Below, one piece after another: positions 24,500-33,391 of a stretch of DNA of 64,000 nt. Below the pieces are notes generated by a model, which was given only the letters and a program-made list of their open reading frames with translations, was not told the origin of the DNA and did no database searches. Source of the DNA: Tenggerimyces flavus. GTDB lineage: Bacteria; Actinomycetota; Actinomycetes; Propionibacteriales; Actinopolymorphaceae. Positions within the stretch are counted from its first letter, which is position 1. The number at the start of each line of letters is the position of its first letter. The translations under genes were made by a program, and so were the position numbers. The stretch is taken from contig NZ_JAFBCM010000001.1 of assembly GCF_016907715.1 (NCBI RefSeq), positions 3,472,001 to 3,536,000 on the forward strand, in the 5' to 3' direction.

Positions 24500-25626
24500 C
24501 GGGCCGGCAGCTCCGCGACGACGCGGAAGCCGCGGCGGGACGAGAACGTCGCCGAGCCGCCGAGCTCCTCGACGCGCTCGGTGATGCCGCGCAGCCCGTT
24601 CCCCAGCACGATCCGCTCGGCGCCGCGCCCGTCGTCGTGCGCGGTGAACGTCACACCGCCGCCTGGTGCCGCGCCGATCTCGATCCATAGCTCGTTCGCC
24701 TCGGCGTGCCGGATCGCGTTCGTCACGACCTCCTGCACGCACCTGACGAGTGCCGCGGTCTGCGCCTCGTCGGCGTGCGCCTCGTCCGCGACCCTGACGT
24801 GCACCACCGGCTCGGGCAGGTCGGCGACGATCCGTTCGAGCGTCTCGCGTAGGTCCGGTGCCCGGCTGCGCAGCTCGCCGACCGTCGCGCGGACGTCCGC
24901 GAGCAGCTCGTGCGCGATCCCGGCGGCACGGGACACGTGCTCGCGCGCCGGCGGCTGGCTGTGGTGCTTGGCGACCTCGAGCTCGAGGCTCAACACGGTG
25001 AGCTGGTGGCCGAGCAGGTCGTGCAGCTCGCCGGCGATGCGGAGCCGTTCGTCCGAACGCGTCGACTCGCTCAGCAAGGCGGTCGTCGCGCGCAGCTCGG
25101 TGTGCGCCTTGGCGAGCTTCTTCCGCGTCTCGACCTCGCGCCTGTTCGCCATCTCCCCGAGCACACTGCCCACCTGCAGGAGGAGGTAGAGCAACGCGGC
25201 GGGGTACGCCATCGAGCCGACGCCGGTTGTCCCCGCCAGCGCCTGCCCGGCGACCGCGACGACGACCGTGTTCGCCACGATGATCGCGGCCGTCACCTTC
25301 CACCCGACGAAGTAGCTGCTCGTCACCGCGGTGAACACGAGCAGGATCGGCGTCCACCCGGCACCGGGCGCGAGCAGCACGAGCACCGGTCCGAGCACGA
25401 CCTGCGTCGCGAACACCGCCGGCACGACCCGCCGCGGCAGCGTCTCGGACAGCCAGGACGTGGCCATCAGCGCCGCGACGTACGCGACGAAACAGGCCCA
25501 CCACAGTAGGGGAGTACGCGTGATCGGGATGCCCTGCAGCTGCATCACCGCGATCGGGATGCCGATCGCCACGCAGGCCAGGCTGATGAAGACGCCCGAC
25601 CACACTCCAGGCTCCATCCGCCTCAT
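24496..25626 (-). CDS. DesK-type sensor histidine kinase
   Basis: A 376-aa protein (start at 25626 or the Met at 25617). About five membrane helices fill residues 10-150, with almost no extracellular loop. A short coiled linker precedes the HisKA_3 dimerisation motif ERLRIAGELHDLLGHQLTVL with the phospho-His. The ATPase part has CVQEVVTNAIRHA and DDGRG/GNGLRGI motifs. Such intramembrane-sensing kinases often respond to envelope stress or antimicrobial compounds and govern adjacent ABC exporters. It is divergent from the ABC-2 genes, 106 bp apart. Confidence 0.93.
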   Translation of the reverse strand: MRRMEPGVWSGVFISLACVAIGIPIAVMQLQGIPITRTPLLWWACFVAYVAALMATSWLSETLPRRVVPAVFATQVVLGPVLVLLAPGAGWTPILLVFTAVTSSYFVGWKVTAAIIVANTVVVAVAGQALAGTTGVGSMAYPAALLYLLLQVGSVLGEMANRREVETRKKLAKAHTELRATTALLSESTRSDERLRIAGELHDLLGHQLTVLSLELEVAKHHSQPPAREHVSRAAGIAHELLADVRATVGELRSRAPDLRETLERIVADLPEPVVHVRVADEAHADEAQTAALVRCVQEVVTNAIRHAEANELWIEIGAAPGGGVTFTAHDDGRGAERIVLGNGLRGITERVEELGGSATFSSRRGFRVVAELPAR

Positions 25627-25732
25627 CCGGCAAGCCTAGGTGGTCCAACACCTCGAGTGACGTGCCAGAAGTCATGCCCCGTTCTCGTGACGTCCAGCAC
25701 GCGCGGACGGGGCCGGGTCGCTCCTAGCGTCG

Positions 25733-26659
25733 ATGAGCATGATGAACGCGATTGAGGTTCGCCACCTGCACAAGAGCTACGGCGAGGTCGTCGCCGTCGA
25801 CGACCTCAGCTTCGAGGTGAACGAGGGTGAGATCTTCGGGCTCCTCGGACGCAACGGCGCGGGGAAGTCGACGGCGGTCGAGTCGATCGCCGGGCTCGTA
25901 CGACCCGACCGCGGCGAGGTCCGCGTCCTCGGGCTCGACCCGCGACGCGACCGTAGGAGGCTGCTGCCGAAGCTCGGCGTCCAGCTGCAGTCGAGTGCGC
26001 TGCACTGGTCGCTGACCGTCCGCGAGCTGGTCCGGCTCTACCGCACGTTCTACAAGACCGGCGCCGAGCCGGACGAGCTGATCGCGGTCCTAGGGCTCGA
26101 AGCCCGCCGCGACGTACGGTTCGACAAGCTGTCCGGAGGCGAAGCGCAGCGGCTGTCGATCGCGCTCGCCCTGGTGGGGAACCCGAAGGTCGCGCTGCTC
26201 GACGAGCTCACGACCGGCCTGGATCCCGAAGCGCGGCGGCAGATCTGGTCGCTCATGTCGAGCCTGCGCACCGCCGGCGTCACGATCCTGCTCGTCAGCC
26301 ATCTCATGGAGGAGGTCGAGCGGCTCTGCGACCGCGTCGCACTCATCGATCATGGCCGGATCGTGGCCGAGGACAGCCCGGCCGGCCTGGTCTCCCAAGC
26401 GGGCTTGGGGCAACGGGTCCGCTTCCGCTCCTCCGCACCGTTCGACAAGACGGTGCTGGCGTCGGTGTCCGAGGTGACGTCGGTCGAGGTCGATTCGGCG
26501 CAGGTGACGGTGCACGGGACCGGCGAGCTGCTGCAGGCGGTGAGCACGGCCCTCGTACGCGCGGGTGTCGTCGTGACCGAGACCCGGCTGTTCAGGCCCA
26601 CGTTGGACGACGCGTTCCTCGCCCTGACCGGGCGATCGCTTCAGGAGGAGGAGAAATGA
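25733..26659 (+). CDS. ABC-2 type transporter ATP-binding protein
   Basis: A 308-aa protein. Walker A GRNGAGKST is near residue 42, the Q-loop is LGVQLQSSALHW, the signature is LSGGEAQRLSIALAL near 138, and Walker B is VALLDELTTGLD near 158, followed by the H-loop LLVSHLMEEVERL. The C-terminal about 80 residues form the DrrA-type accessory domain. It energises export with the permease encoded immediately downstream (4-nt overlap). The divergent two-component system suggests drug- or envelope-stress-induced expression. The export substrate is unknown. Confidence 0.94.
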   Translation: MSMMNAIEVRHLHKSYGEVVAVDDLSFEVNEGEIFGLLGRNGAGKSTAVESIAGLVRPDRGEVRVLGLDPRRDRRRLLPKLGVQLQSSALHWSLTVRELVRLYRTFYKTGAEPDELIAVLGLEARRDVRFDKLSGGEAQRLSIALALVGNPKVALLDELTTGLDPEARRQIWSLMSSLRTAGVTILLVSHLMEEVERLCDRVALIDHGRIVAEDSPAGLVSQAGLGQRVRFRSSAPFDKTVLASVSEVTSVEVDSAQVTVHGTGELLQAVSTALVRAGVVVTETRLFRPTLDDAFLALTGRSLQEEEK

Positions 26660-27396
26660 GGCCATGGCTCGCCCTGGTCGGGGCCGAGATGAAGATGGTG
26701 GCGCGCGACACCGGCGGGCTGGTGATCCCGCTCGGGCTCCCCGTGCTGATCCTGGTGATGAACGGCTTGGGCAACCAAGGCGAGGTGATCCCGGGAACGG
26801 GCGGGCGGACCGCGATCGATCTGTTCATCCTGCCGGTGGTGCTCACGATGGTGGTCGCGACGATCGGGGTGATCAACCTGCCGAGCTTCCTGGCCGGCTA
26901 CCGCCGCGCGGGGATCCTGCGCCGGCTGGCGGTGACGCCGACGCCTCCGATGAGGGTGCTGGTGGCACAGCTGGTGACGAGCCTCGTGCAGACGCTGGTG
27001 GGGATCGCGTTCGCGCTCCTCGTCGCTGTGCTGGCGTTCGACGTTCGGCTGCCGGCGTCGCCGATCCTGGCGTTCGGGGTGTTTGGCCTTGCGGCGTTGG
27101 CGATGTACGCGATCGGGCTGCTCATCGCTGCGCTCGCGCCGACGGCGAACTCGTCGGTCGCGATCGGGCTGGTCGCGTTCTTCGCGATGGGCGCGGTCGG
27201 AGGGATGTTCGGCGGAACGCGTGCGCTGCCGGACGTTCTCGCCCGGGTGGGGGAGGTGCTGCCGTTCGGCGCCGCGGTGCACGCGTTGGGCACGGCATGG
27301 GCGGGGAACTCTCCGGCCCTCCTGCACCTCGTGAGCCTCGCCGCGGCCACCGTCATCGCGGGTCTGGTGGCGGCGCGGTTCTTCCGGTGGGAATGA
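26656..27396 (+). CDS. ABC-2 type transporter permease
   Basis: A 246-aa protein with six membrane helices in the DrrB arrangement. The cytoplasmic motif REAGILRRLAVTP appears here as RRAGILRRLAVTPTPP near residues 90-105. It overlaps the ATPase gene by 4 nt and forms the membrane half of the exporter. Confidence 0.93.
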   Translation: MRPWLALVGAEMKMVARDTGGLVIPLGLPVLILVMNGLGNQGEVIPGTGGRTAIDLFILPVVLTMVVATIGVINLPSFLAGYRRAGILRRLAVTPTPPMRVLVAQLVTSLVQTLVGIAFALLVAVLAFDVRLPASPILAFGVFGLAALAMYAIGLLIAALAPTANSSVAIGLVAFFAMGAVGGMFGGTRALPDVLARVGEVLPFGAAVHALGTAWAGNSPALLHLVSLAAATVIAGLVAARFFRWE

Positions 27397-27494
27397 CTCT
27401 TTTCGAGGGTTACGGTTTGGTTGCAATTGGGAGGTATACCCGAATTTTCTGATGCAAGGCATAACTGCGTATCGTCGTGTCGCGTTGACAGCGC

Positions 27495-27857
27495 GTGAGG
27501 AATGGGATCGAGGCGATCCAGCGTCGGATGGCGCGACCGTGGCTCCACGCCGCGGGCGTCGTCATCTACCCGCTGCCCTGGCTGGTGTTCGTCCAGGGAG
27601 CCGACGCCAGCTGGGGACCGGTGCTCGCCGGCGGCTGGGCCGTTTTCGCGCTCTACCTGCTGGCCGGGATCACCGAGTTCGCCATGGCACGGCGCCGGGT
27701 CGTACCGGAGGCGGTGACGCGACTGGCCGGCCGGCACCGGGCTCCGGAGGCCGAACGGCAGGTGGTCCGACCGCAGCGCGTCGGCCGGCATCGCGCTCCC
27801 GGCCGACATGCCCTTCGCGCCACGACGTCCGTCGCGGGAGGGCATCGCCCCGCCTGA
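27495..27857 (+). CDS. Small hypothetical membrane protein
   Basis: 120 aa from GTG 27495; an internal ATG at 27528 is an alternative start. Two membrane helices are seen (AAGVVIYPLPWLVFVQGA and VLAGGWAVFALYLLAGI), followed by an Arg/His/Ala-rich tail without recognisable features. There is no clear ribosome site. A strong terminator follows, which supports transcription of this region. Function unknown. Confidence 0.5.
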   Translation: MRNGIEAIQRRMARPWLHAAGVVIYPLPWLVFVQGADASWGPVLAGGWAVFALYLLAGITEFAMARRRVVPEAVTRLAGRHRAPEAERQVVRPQRVGRHRAPGRHALRATTSVAGGHRPA

Positions 27858-27888
27858 GCTCACGGGGGGTTCAGGCGGCGGCAAAACA

Positions 27889-27935
27889 AGACCTGCCGGA
27901 ACAGCTTCACGGGGGAGCTGTTCCGGCAGGTCTTT
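27889..27935. terminator. Strong bidirectional terminator
   Basis: A perfect 18-bp stem, AGACCTGCCGGAACAGCT (27889-27906) with its complement at 27916-27933, and a 9-nt loop. TTTCTT follows on the plus strand and TTGTTTT on the minus strand, so it serves both the small membrane gene and the convergent rpmB. Confidence 0.93.
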
Positions 27936-27955
27936 CTTCGTTCTGGGGTCCGCGC

Positions 27956-28141
27956 CTAGCGGGTAACCTTTCCCGCCTTCAGGCAGGACGTGCAGACGTT
28001 GAGGCGCTTCGGCGTGCCCTGGACGGTCGCGCGAACCCGCTGGATGTTCGGGTCGAAACGCCGACGCGTCCGGCGGTGCGAGTGGGACACGTTGTTGCCG
28101 AAGCCCGGCCCCTTGCCACAGACATCGCAGACGGCAGCCAC
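27956..28141 (-). CDS. rpmB: 50S ribosomal protein L28 (zinc-ribbon form)
   Basis: 61 aa from GTG 28141, with AGGAG upstream. It begins [20 protein letters not shown] and ends with the [10 protein letters not shown] motif. The four cysteines (CxxC ... CxxC) mark the zinc-binding C+ form. Core ribosomal gene, divergent from the DAK2 gene as in other actinobacteria. C- paralogues, where present, are induced by zinc starvation; none is seen here. Confidence 0.97.
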   Translation of the reverse strand: MAAVCDVCGKGPGFGNNVSHSHRRTRRRFDPNIQRVRATVQGTPKRLNVCTSCLKAGKVTR

Positions 28142-28298
28142 TGGAGACACTCCTGAATTGGTTTCATTTCCTACGGTCGTGTGCGCCGACGACAGCACGC
28201 GCCGCGGGGCAACCTGTTGAGGATATCCGACCGACGCCACCGAGCGCCAACTGGGGGAACGCCTCGATACCCTTCCAGCCTAGTGAGGGAGGTGACGC

Positions 28299-29912
28299 GT
28301 GGGCGACAAACCGGCCGTCGGGCTGCTCCGCCGCTGGTGCCGCGCGGGCCTCGCCGACCTCACCGCGGCGCGGCGCGAGATCGACGTGCTGAACGTCTAC
28401 CCAATCCCCGACGCCGACACCGGCACCAACCTCCAGCTGACCATGGCCGCGGCCTGCGGCGGCGCCGAGGACGGCGAGCAGGAGAGCGTCTCGGCCCTGC
28501 TCCGTACGGTCTCCCGCCACGCCCTGCTCGGCGCCCGCGGCAACTCCGGCGTGATCCTCGCTCAACTGCTCCGCGGCGCCGCGCTGGCGCTCGACGGCAA
28601 GGCCGAGCTCGACGGGCCCGACCTGGCGCTGGCCCTGCGCGCCGCGGCCGACGCCGGGTACGTCGCGGTCGAGGTGCCCGCCGAGGGCACGATGCTCACC
28701 GTGATCCGCGCCGCCGCCGAGGCCGCGAACGACCGCGCCGCCCAGCCCGACCCGACGCTGCACGCGGTCGCCCTCGTCGGCGCCGCCGCTGCTCGCGAGG
28801 CGCTCGCGCATACGCCCGAACAGCTCGAGGTGCTCCGCCGGGCAGGCGTCGTCGACGCGGGCGGCCGCGGCCTCGTCGTGCTGCTCGACGCGCTGGTGTC
28901 CGTCCTCTCCGGCGGCCGATCCGAGGACGCCCTGCCCGCTCCCAGCGAGCCCACGCCGATGCCCGAGGTGCGGCTCGACCCGGACGACCCGGCGTACGAG
29001 GTGCTCTACCTGCTCGACGCACCCGACGACGCGATCGCGCCGCTGCGGTCGGCGCTCGCTCGGCTCGGCAACTCCCTCGTTGTGGTCGGCGGCGACGGCC
29101 TGTGGAACGTGCACGTGCACGTCGACGACCCGGGCGCGGCCGTGGAGGCGGGCATCGAGGCCGGCAGACCCCACCGGATCCGGATCACGCCCCTCAAAGA
29201 AATTCAATACAGCGCCAGCGCGAGTGCCGAGGGTTGCGTCGACGTGCCGGCCGTACGAGGCGTGGTCGCGGTGGCCGCCGGGCCGGGGTTGGGCGAGCTG
29301 TTCGGCAGTGCCGGGGTCACCGTGGTCGAGGCGAAGCCCGGCCGCCCGTCCTCGGCGACCGAGGTGCTGGCGGCGATCCGTACCGCCGGCACGGCCGAGA
29401 TCGTCGTGCTCCCGAACGACCCCGACGGCATCGCGATCGCCGAGCAGGCCGCCGCCCGCGCCCGCGACGAGGGCCTCCGCGTCGCGGTCGTTCCCGCCCG
29501 CGCGCAGGTGCAGGGCCTCGCTGCGTGCGCGGTGCACGACGCGTCCCGTTCGTTCGACGAGGACGTGGTCGCGATGACCGCGGCGGCGGGGCACACCAGG
29601 CACGGCGCAGTGACGGTGGCGACGAGGGACGCGATCACCAGCGCCGGCTGGTGCAAGGCTGGTGACGTGCTCGGCGTCGTCGAGGGCGACTTCGCGCTGA
29701 TCGGCGCTGACCTCGCCACGGTGGGCCGCGACGTTCTGGCGCGACTGCTCGGCGGCGGAGGCGAGCTGGTGACCGTCGTCACCGGAGCCGACGCCGACGC
29801 CGGGCTCGCCGCGGCGGTCCTGGAAGGCGTACGCGCGACGCGGCCGGAGGTCGACACGATGGTGTACGACGGAGGCCAGCCCCGTTATCCCCTGCTCATC
29901 GGAGTCGAGTGA
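28299..29912 (+). CDS. DAK2 / FakA-like (YloV) kinase-family protein
   Basis: A 537-aa protein from GTG 28299 with GGGAGGTGAC upstream. The N-terminal DhaL domain shows the metal/ATP motif PIPDADTGTNL near residues 34-45 and GARGNSGVILAQLLRG near 77-92. The central and C-terminal domains follow the FakA layout. In Firmicutes FakA phosphorylates fatty acids bound to FakB (DegV) proteins. No DegV gene is near here, so the role in this organism is inferred. The stop overlaps the recG start, which is a conserved pairing. Confidence 0.88.
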   Translation: MGDKPAVGLLRRWCRAGLADLTAARREIDVLNVYPIPDADTGTNLQLTMAAACGGAEDGEQESVSALLRTVSRHALLGARGNSGVILAQLLRGAALALDGKAELDGPDLALALRAAADAGYVAVEVPAEGTMLTVIRAAAEAANDRAAQPDPTLHAVALVGAAAAREALAHTPEQLEVLRRAGVVDAGGRGLVVLLDALVSVLSGGRSEDALPAPSEPTPMPEVRLDPDDPAYEVLYLLDAPDDAIAPLRSALARLGNSLVVVGGDGLWNVHVHVDDPGAAVEAGIEAGRPHRIRITPLKEIQYSASASAEGCVDVPAVRGVVAVAAGPGLGELFGSAGVTVVEAKPGRPSSATEVLAAIRTAGTAEIVVLPNDPDGIAIAEQAAARARDEGLRVAVVPARAQVQGLAACAVHDASRSFDEDVVAMTAAAGHTRHGAVTVATRDAITSAGWCKAGDVLGVVEGDFALIGADLATVGRDVLARLLGGGGELVTVVTGADADAGLAAAVLEGVRATRPEVDTMVYDGGQPRYPLLIGVE

Positions 29913-32107
29913 TGGATCCGCAAGGCGTCGACACCGCGCTCAAGGGCGTGCTCGGCGGCAAGGCCGCCAAGGCGCTCGGCGACAAGCTCGACCTGCACAC
30001 GATCGGCGACCTGCTGCGCCACTATCCGCGCCGCTACGCCAAGCGGGGCGAGCTCACCGACCTCGATGAGCTCGAGGTCGACGAGAACGTCACCGTGCTT
30101 GCCGAGGTCGAACGCGTCAACGGCCGCACGATCGACCGCCGCGGCAGCAAGCGCATGCATCTGCTCGAGGTGACCGTCACCGACGGACGAGGGCGGCTGA
30201 CGCTCACGTTCTTCAACCAGTCGTGGCGCGAACGCGAGCTCGGTGTCGGCACCCGGGCGTTGTTCGCCGGCAAGGTCACCGACTTCCGGGGGAAGCGGCA
30301 GCTCGCGCATCCCGACTACGTGAAGCTGCACGGGGACGACGCCTCCGCGGAGCAGGTCGTCGACGACTACGCCGGCAAGCTGATCCCGATCTACCCGGCC
30401 GGTGGCGGCCTGCAGAGCTGGACGATCGCCAGCTGCGTGAAGCTCGCGCTCGAGGCGGTGGGTGACCCGCCCGACCCGATCCCCTCCGACGTACGTGCGA
30501 GCCGCGCGCTGCTCGACCTGCGGCAGGCGTTCGTCGCGATCCACCGGCCGGAGGAGTGGGACGACGTCAACGCGGGGCGGCGGCGGTTCCGGTTCGAGGA
30601 GGCGTTCGTTCTCCAGACCGAGCTCGCGCTGCGCCGGCTCGCCGCGCGCTCGCTGCCCGCGAAGCCGCGGGTGCCGAAGCCCGACGGGCTGCTCGCGGCG
30701 TTCGATTCGCGGTTGCCGTTCCAGCTCACCGAGGGCCAGGTATCGATCGGCGAGGAGTTGCTGCACGACCTCGCGCAGACGCATCCGATGCAGCGGCTGC
30801 TGCAGGGCGAGGTCGGCTCCGGCAAGACCGTGATCGCCGTGCGAGCGATGCTCGCGGTCGTCGACGCCGGCGGGCAGGCCGTGATCCTCGCGCCGACCGA
30901 GGTGCTCGCGCAGCAGCACCACCGTTCGATCACCGCCTTGCTCGGACCGCTCGCCGAGCGCGGCCTGCTCGGCGGCTCCGACCAGGGCACCCGCGTCGCG
31001 CTGCTGACCGGCTCGCAGGGCACACCCGCCCGGCGGCGGGCGCTGCTGGACGCGGCATCGGCCGACGCGGGCATCGTGGTCGGCACGCACGCGCTGCTGG
31101 AGGACAAGGTCCAGTTCGCCGACCTCGGGCTCGTGGTGGTCGACGAGCAGCACCGGTTCGGCGTCGAGCAACGCGCGGCGCTGACGCAGAAGGCCGGCGA
31201 CACCCCGCCGCACGTGCTGGTGATGACCGCGACGCCGATCCCGCGGACGGTCGCGATGACGGTGTTCGGCGACCTGGAGATCTCGACGCTGACCGAGCTG
31301 CCGCGCGGCCGTTCGACGATCCAGACCAACGTCGTACCCGCCGCCGAGAAGCCGGGCTGGCTCGACCGGACCTGGGAACGCGTCCGCGAGGAGGTCTCGA
31401 ACGGCCGGCAGATCTACATCGTCTGCCCGCGGATCGGGGAGTCGGCGGCCGACGAGGACGCGTCGTCGCCGCCCGCGGAGGACTCCGGCAGGCCGCAGGC
31501 GGTGGCCGTGTTGGACGTGGCGCCGATGCTCGAGGAGGGTCCGTTGCAGGGCTTGCGCGTCGAGGCGCTGCACGGCCGGCTCGCGCCGGACCTGAAGGAC
31601 CAGGTGATGCGCCGGTTCGCGGCCGGCGAGATCGACGTTCTGGTCGCGACGACCGTGATCGAGGTGGGCGTCGACGTACCGAACGCCTCGACGATGATCG
31701 TGATGGACGCCGACTGGTTCGGGGTCTCGCAGCTGCACCAGCTGCGTGGCCGGGTCGGGCGCGGTCAGTACCCGGGACTCTGCCTGCTGGTGACGAACGC
31801 GGCCGCCGGCACCCCGTCGCGGGTCCGGCTGGACGCGGTCGCCTCGACGGTCGACGGCTTCGAGCTCAGCCGCCTCGACCTCGAGCAACGCCGCGAGGGC
31901 GACGTCCTTGGCGCGGACCAGTCCGGCCGCCGCTCGTCCCTGCGGATGCTGTCGATGATCAGGGACGAGTCGCTGATCCGTGAGGCCCGCGAGGACGCCT
32001 CGGCCATCGCCGAAGCCGACTCGACGCTGAGCCACCATCCGACGCTCGCGTCGGCGGTGCGGTCGTTGCTGGACGATTCGCAGGCCGAGTTCTTGGCGAA
32101 GAGCTGA
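29912..32107 (+). CDS. recG: ATP-dependent DNA helicase RecG
   Basis: A 731-aa protein from ATG 29912, overlapping the previous stop by one base (a GTG at 29909 is also possible). The N-terminal wedge/OB domain spans residues 1-160. Helicase motifs: Walker A GEVGSGKT near 302, DEQH near 411, TATPIPRT near 437, and the C-terminal VATTVIEVGVDVPNA and QLRGRVGRG motifs. It remodels stalled replication forks and Holliday junctions. Confidence 0.97.
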   Translation: MDPQGVDTALKGVLGGKAAKALGDKLDLHTIGDLLRHYPRRYAKRGELTDLDELEVDENVTVLAEVERVNGRTIDRRGSKRMHLLEVTVTDGRGRLTLTFFNQSWRERELGVGTRALFAGKVTDFRGKRQLAHPDYVKLHGDDASAEQVVDDYAGKLIPIYPAGGGLQSWTIASCVKLALEAVGDPPDPIPSDVRASRALLDLRQAFVAIHRPEEWDDVNAGRRRFRFEEAFVLQTELALRRLAARSLPAKPRVPKPDGLLAAFDSRLPFQLTEGQVSIGEELLHDLAQTHPMQRLLQGEVGSGKTVIAVRAMLAVVDAGGQAVILAPTEVLAQQHHRSITALLGPLAERGLLGGSDQGTRVALLTGSQGTPARRRALLDAASADAGIVVGTHALLEDKVQFADLGLVVVDEQHRFGVEQRAALTQKAGDTPPHVLVMTATPIPRTVAMTVFGDLEISTLTELPRGRSTIQTNVVPAAEKPGWLDRTWERVREEVSNGRQIYIVCPRIGESAADEDASSPPAEDSGRPQAVAVLDVAPMLEEGPLQGLRVEALHGRLAPDLKDQVMRRFAAGEIDVLVATTVIEVGVDVPNASTMIVMDADWFGVSQLHQLRGRVGRGQYPGLCLLVTNAAAGTPSRVRLDAVASTVDGFELSRLDLEQRREGDVLGADQSGRRSSLRMLSMIRDESLIREAREDASAIAEADSTLSHHPTLASAVRSLLDDSQAEFLAKS

Positions 32108-32112
32108 ACGGG

Positions 32113-33156
32113 CTAGGCACCGAGGACCTCCGACGCCATGTGGGTGCCCTCCACCCGGGCGCGGATCTTGGCGAAGGCGACGTCGCGCGAGGTCGTCGTG
32201 TCGTCGGCGTACGGGGCGAAGCCGCAGTCGTCGGTCGTGCCCAGCCGGGCCGGGTCGACGTACTCCGCGGCCAGCAGCACGCGATCGCGGACGAGGCCGG
32301 GAGACTCCACGGTCGCGCTGAACGGCGTGGTCACGCCGACGAACACTCGGTGGTGCGGCCGCGCCGACTCCTTCACCGCCGCGAGCACGCGCCGGGCGTC
32401 GGGTTCGCGGGCGAGCTGCAGGTAGAAGCGGCCGACGCCCAGGTTGAACAGCTCGGGCAGGAACTCCGCCGGGTCGACCTCCGCGGAGTGCGTCGAGCCC
32501 AGCGAGTTGCCCGCGCACACGTGCACGCCGAGGCGTCCGCGGTCGGTCTCGGAGAACCGGTCGAGCACTTCGTTGTTGAGCTCGATGAAGCTCTTCAGCA
32601 TCCCCTTCGACGGGTCCAGCGCGAGCGCCAGCCGCGCCTCGGAGAAGTCGAGCTGGACGCTGTCCGCGCCGAACGCCAGGCACCGCTTGATGTCCGCCGC
32701 GGCCTCGTCGACCAGGTCGGCCAGGAACTCCTCGCGCGAGTAGTCCGCGATCCCGTCCTCGGGATAGATCAGGCTCAGCGCGGACGCGGCGACGACGGCC
32801 TGCTTCACCGGCAGGTGCGTCCGCGCGCGGGCGTCGGCGAGGTACGTCGCCGCGAAGCGCTCGTACCGGAACGGCCCGGCGGCGAGGGTTGGGTAGCGGC
32901 GGCTGTGCCCGTCGGCGTACGGCACGGTCAGCCCGTCGAGGGGCAGGCCGGCGACCGGGTACGTCGCGTGGCTCGGCTTGCTCTGCTCGCCGTCGGTGAT
33001 CACCGGTGAGCCGGTCGCCTCGAAGCGTTCGATCGTGTCGCGCACCGCGTCCGCACACAGCGCTGCGACGTCCTCGTCGCTGAGGCCTCGTCCGACCGCC
33101 CAGCGCAGGGCGGTCGGACGGGGGATGCTGCCGATCGGTTCGGTCGCGATCGCCAT
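32113..33156 (-). CDS. Cobalamin-independent methionine-synthase-like (MetE C-terminal/UROD-type) protein
   Basis: A 347-aa protein from ATG 33156, preceded by GAAGGTGA. Single-domain TIM barrel. VITDGEQSKP near residue 50, QLDFSEARLAL near 165, HVCAGN near 205 (a His-x-Cys metal pair) and TTDDCGFAPY near 315 match MetE-family metal and substrate sites. Full MetE has about 750 aa, so this is the short, single-barrel form whose methyl donor or acceptor is often unknown. It is downstream of the FAD-oxidase/HAD genes on the same strand but separated by a long hairpin. It is convergent with recG. Confidence 0.85.
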   Translation of the reverse strand: MAIATEPIGSIPRPTALRWAVGRGLSDEDVAALCADAVRDTIERFEATGSPVITDGEQSKPSHATYPVAGLPLDGLTVPYADGHSRRYPTLAAGPFRYERFAATYLADARARTHLPVKQAVVAASALSLIYPEDGIADYSREEFLADLVDEAAADIKRCLAFGADSVQLDFSEARLALALDPSKGMLKSFIELNNEVLDRFSETDRGRLGVHVCAGNSLGSTHSAEVDPAEFLPELFNLGVGRFYLQLAREPDARRVLAAVKESARPHHRVFVGVTTPFSATVESPGLVRDRVLLAAEYVDPARLGTTDDCGFAPYADDTTTSRDVAFAKIRARVEGTHMASEVLGA

Positions 33157-33240
33157 CTCGTCACCTTCGGTGTTCGTAGAGTCACGAAGAGCGACCAGTG
33201 TGACGGAGCCTGTCGGGCGATGGCGAACCGACCCGCCTAC

Positions 33241-33388
33241 GGGCGCCAAAGCGTCGGTGGCGGCGTTGCTATCTCGGCCCCCGGTGCACCGACGGCGCGC
33301 TGCAGCCGAGTTACCGATTGCGTGCCCATGGCGCCGTCGGTGCCACCCGCCGAGATGGCGACGCCTTGTGCCACCGACCGGGGCGCCC
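33241..33388. repeat. 148-bp imperfect palindrome (long hairpin element)
   Basis: Successive arms pair in order: GGGCGCC (33241-33247) with GGCGCCC (33382-33388); GTCGGTGGC (33253-33261) with GCCACCGAC (33370-33378); 33262-33278 with 33349-33365 (17 bp, two wobble positions); 33283-33298 with 33331-33347 (one extra base). The tip is a loop of about 32 nt. It fills the gap between the FAD-oxidase stop and the MetE-like start. It may be a MITE-like unit or a very strong terminator. Confidence 0.8.
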
Positions 33389-33391
33389 CAT

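Noticed and set aside
27420-27460. TTGCA...TGCAA and AATTGGG...CCCGAATT imperfect inverted repeats after the ABC permease
   Set aside because: Short and imperfect; could be a weak promoter but nothing decides it.
29885-33058. 1057-codon minus-strand frame opposite recG
   Set aside because: Antisense shadow; it crosses the real recG and the MetE-like gene and encodes only low-complexity sequence.
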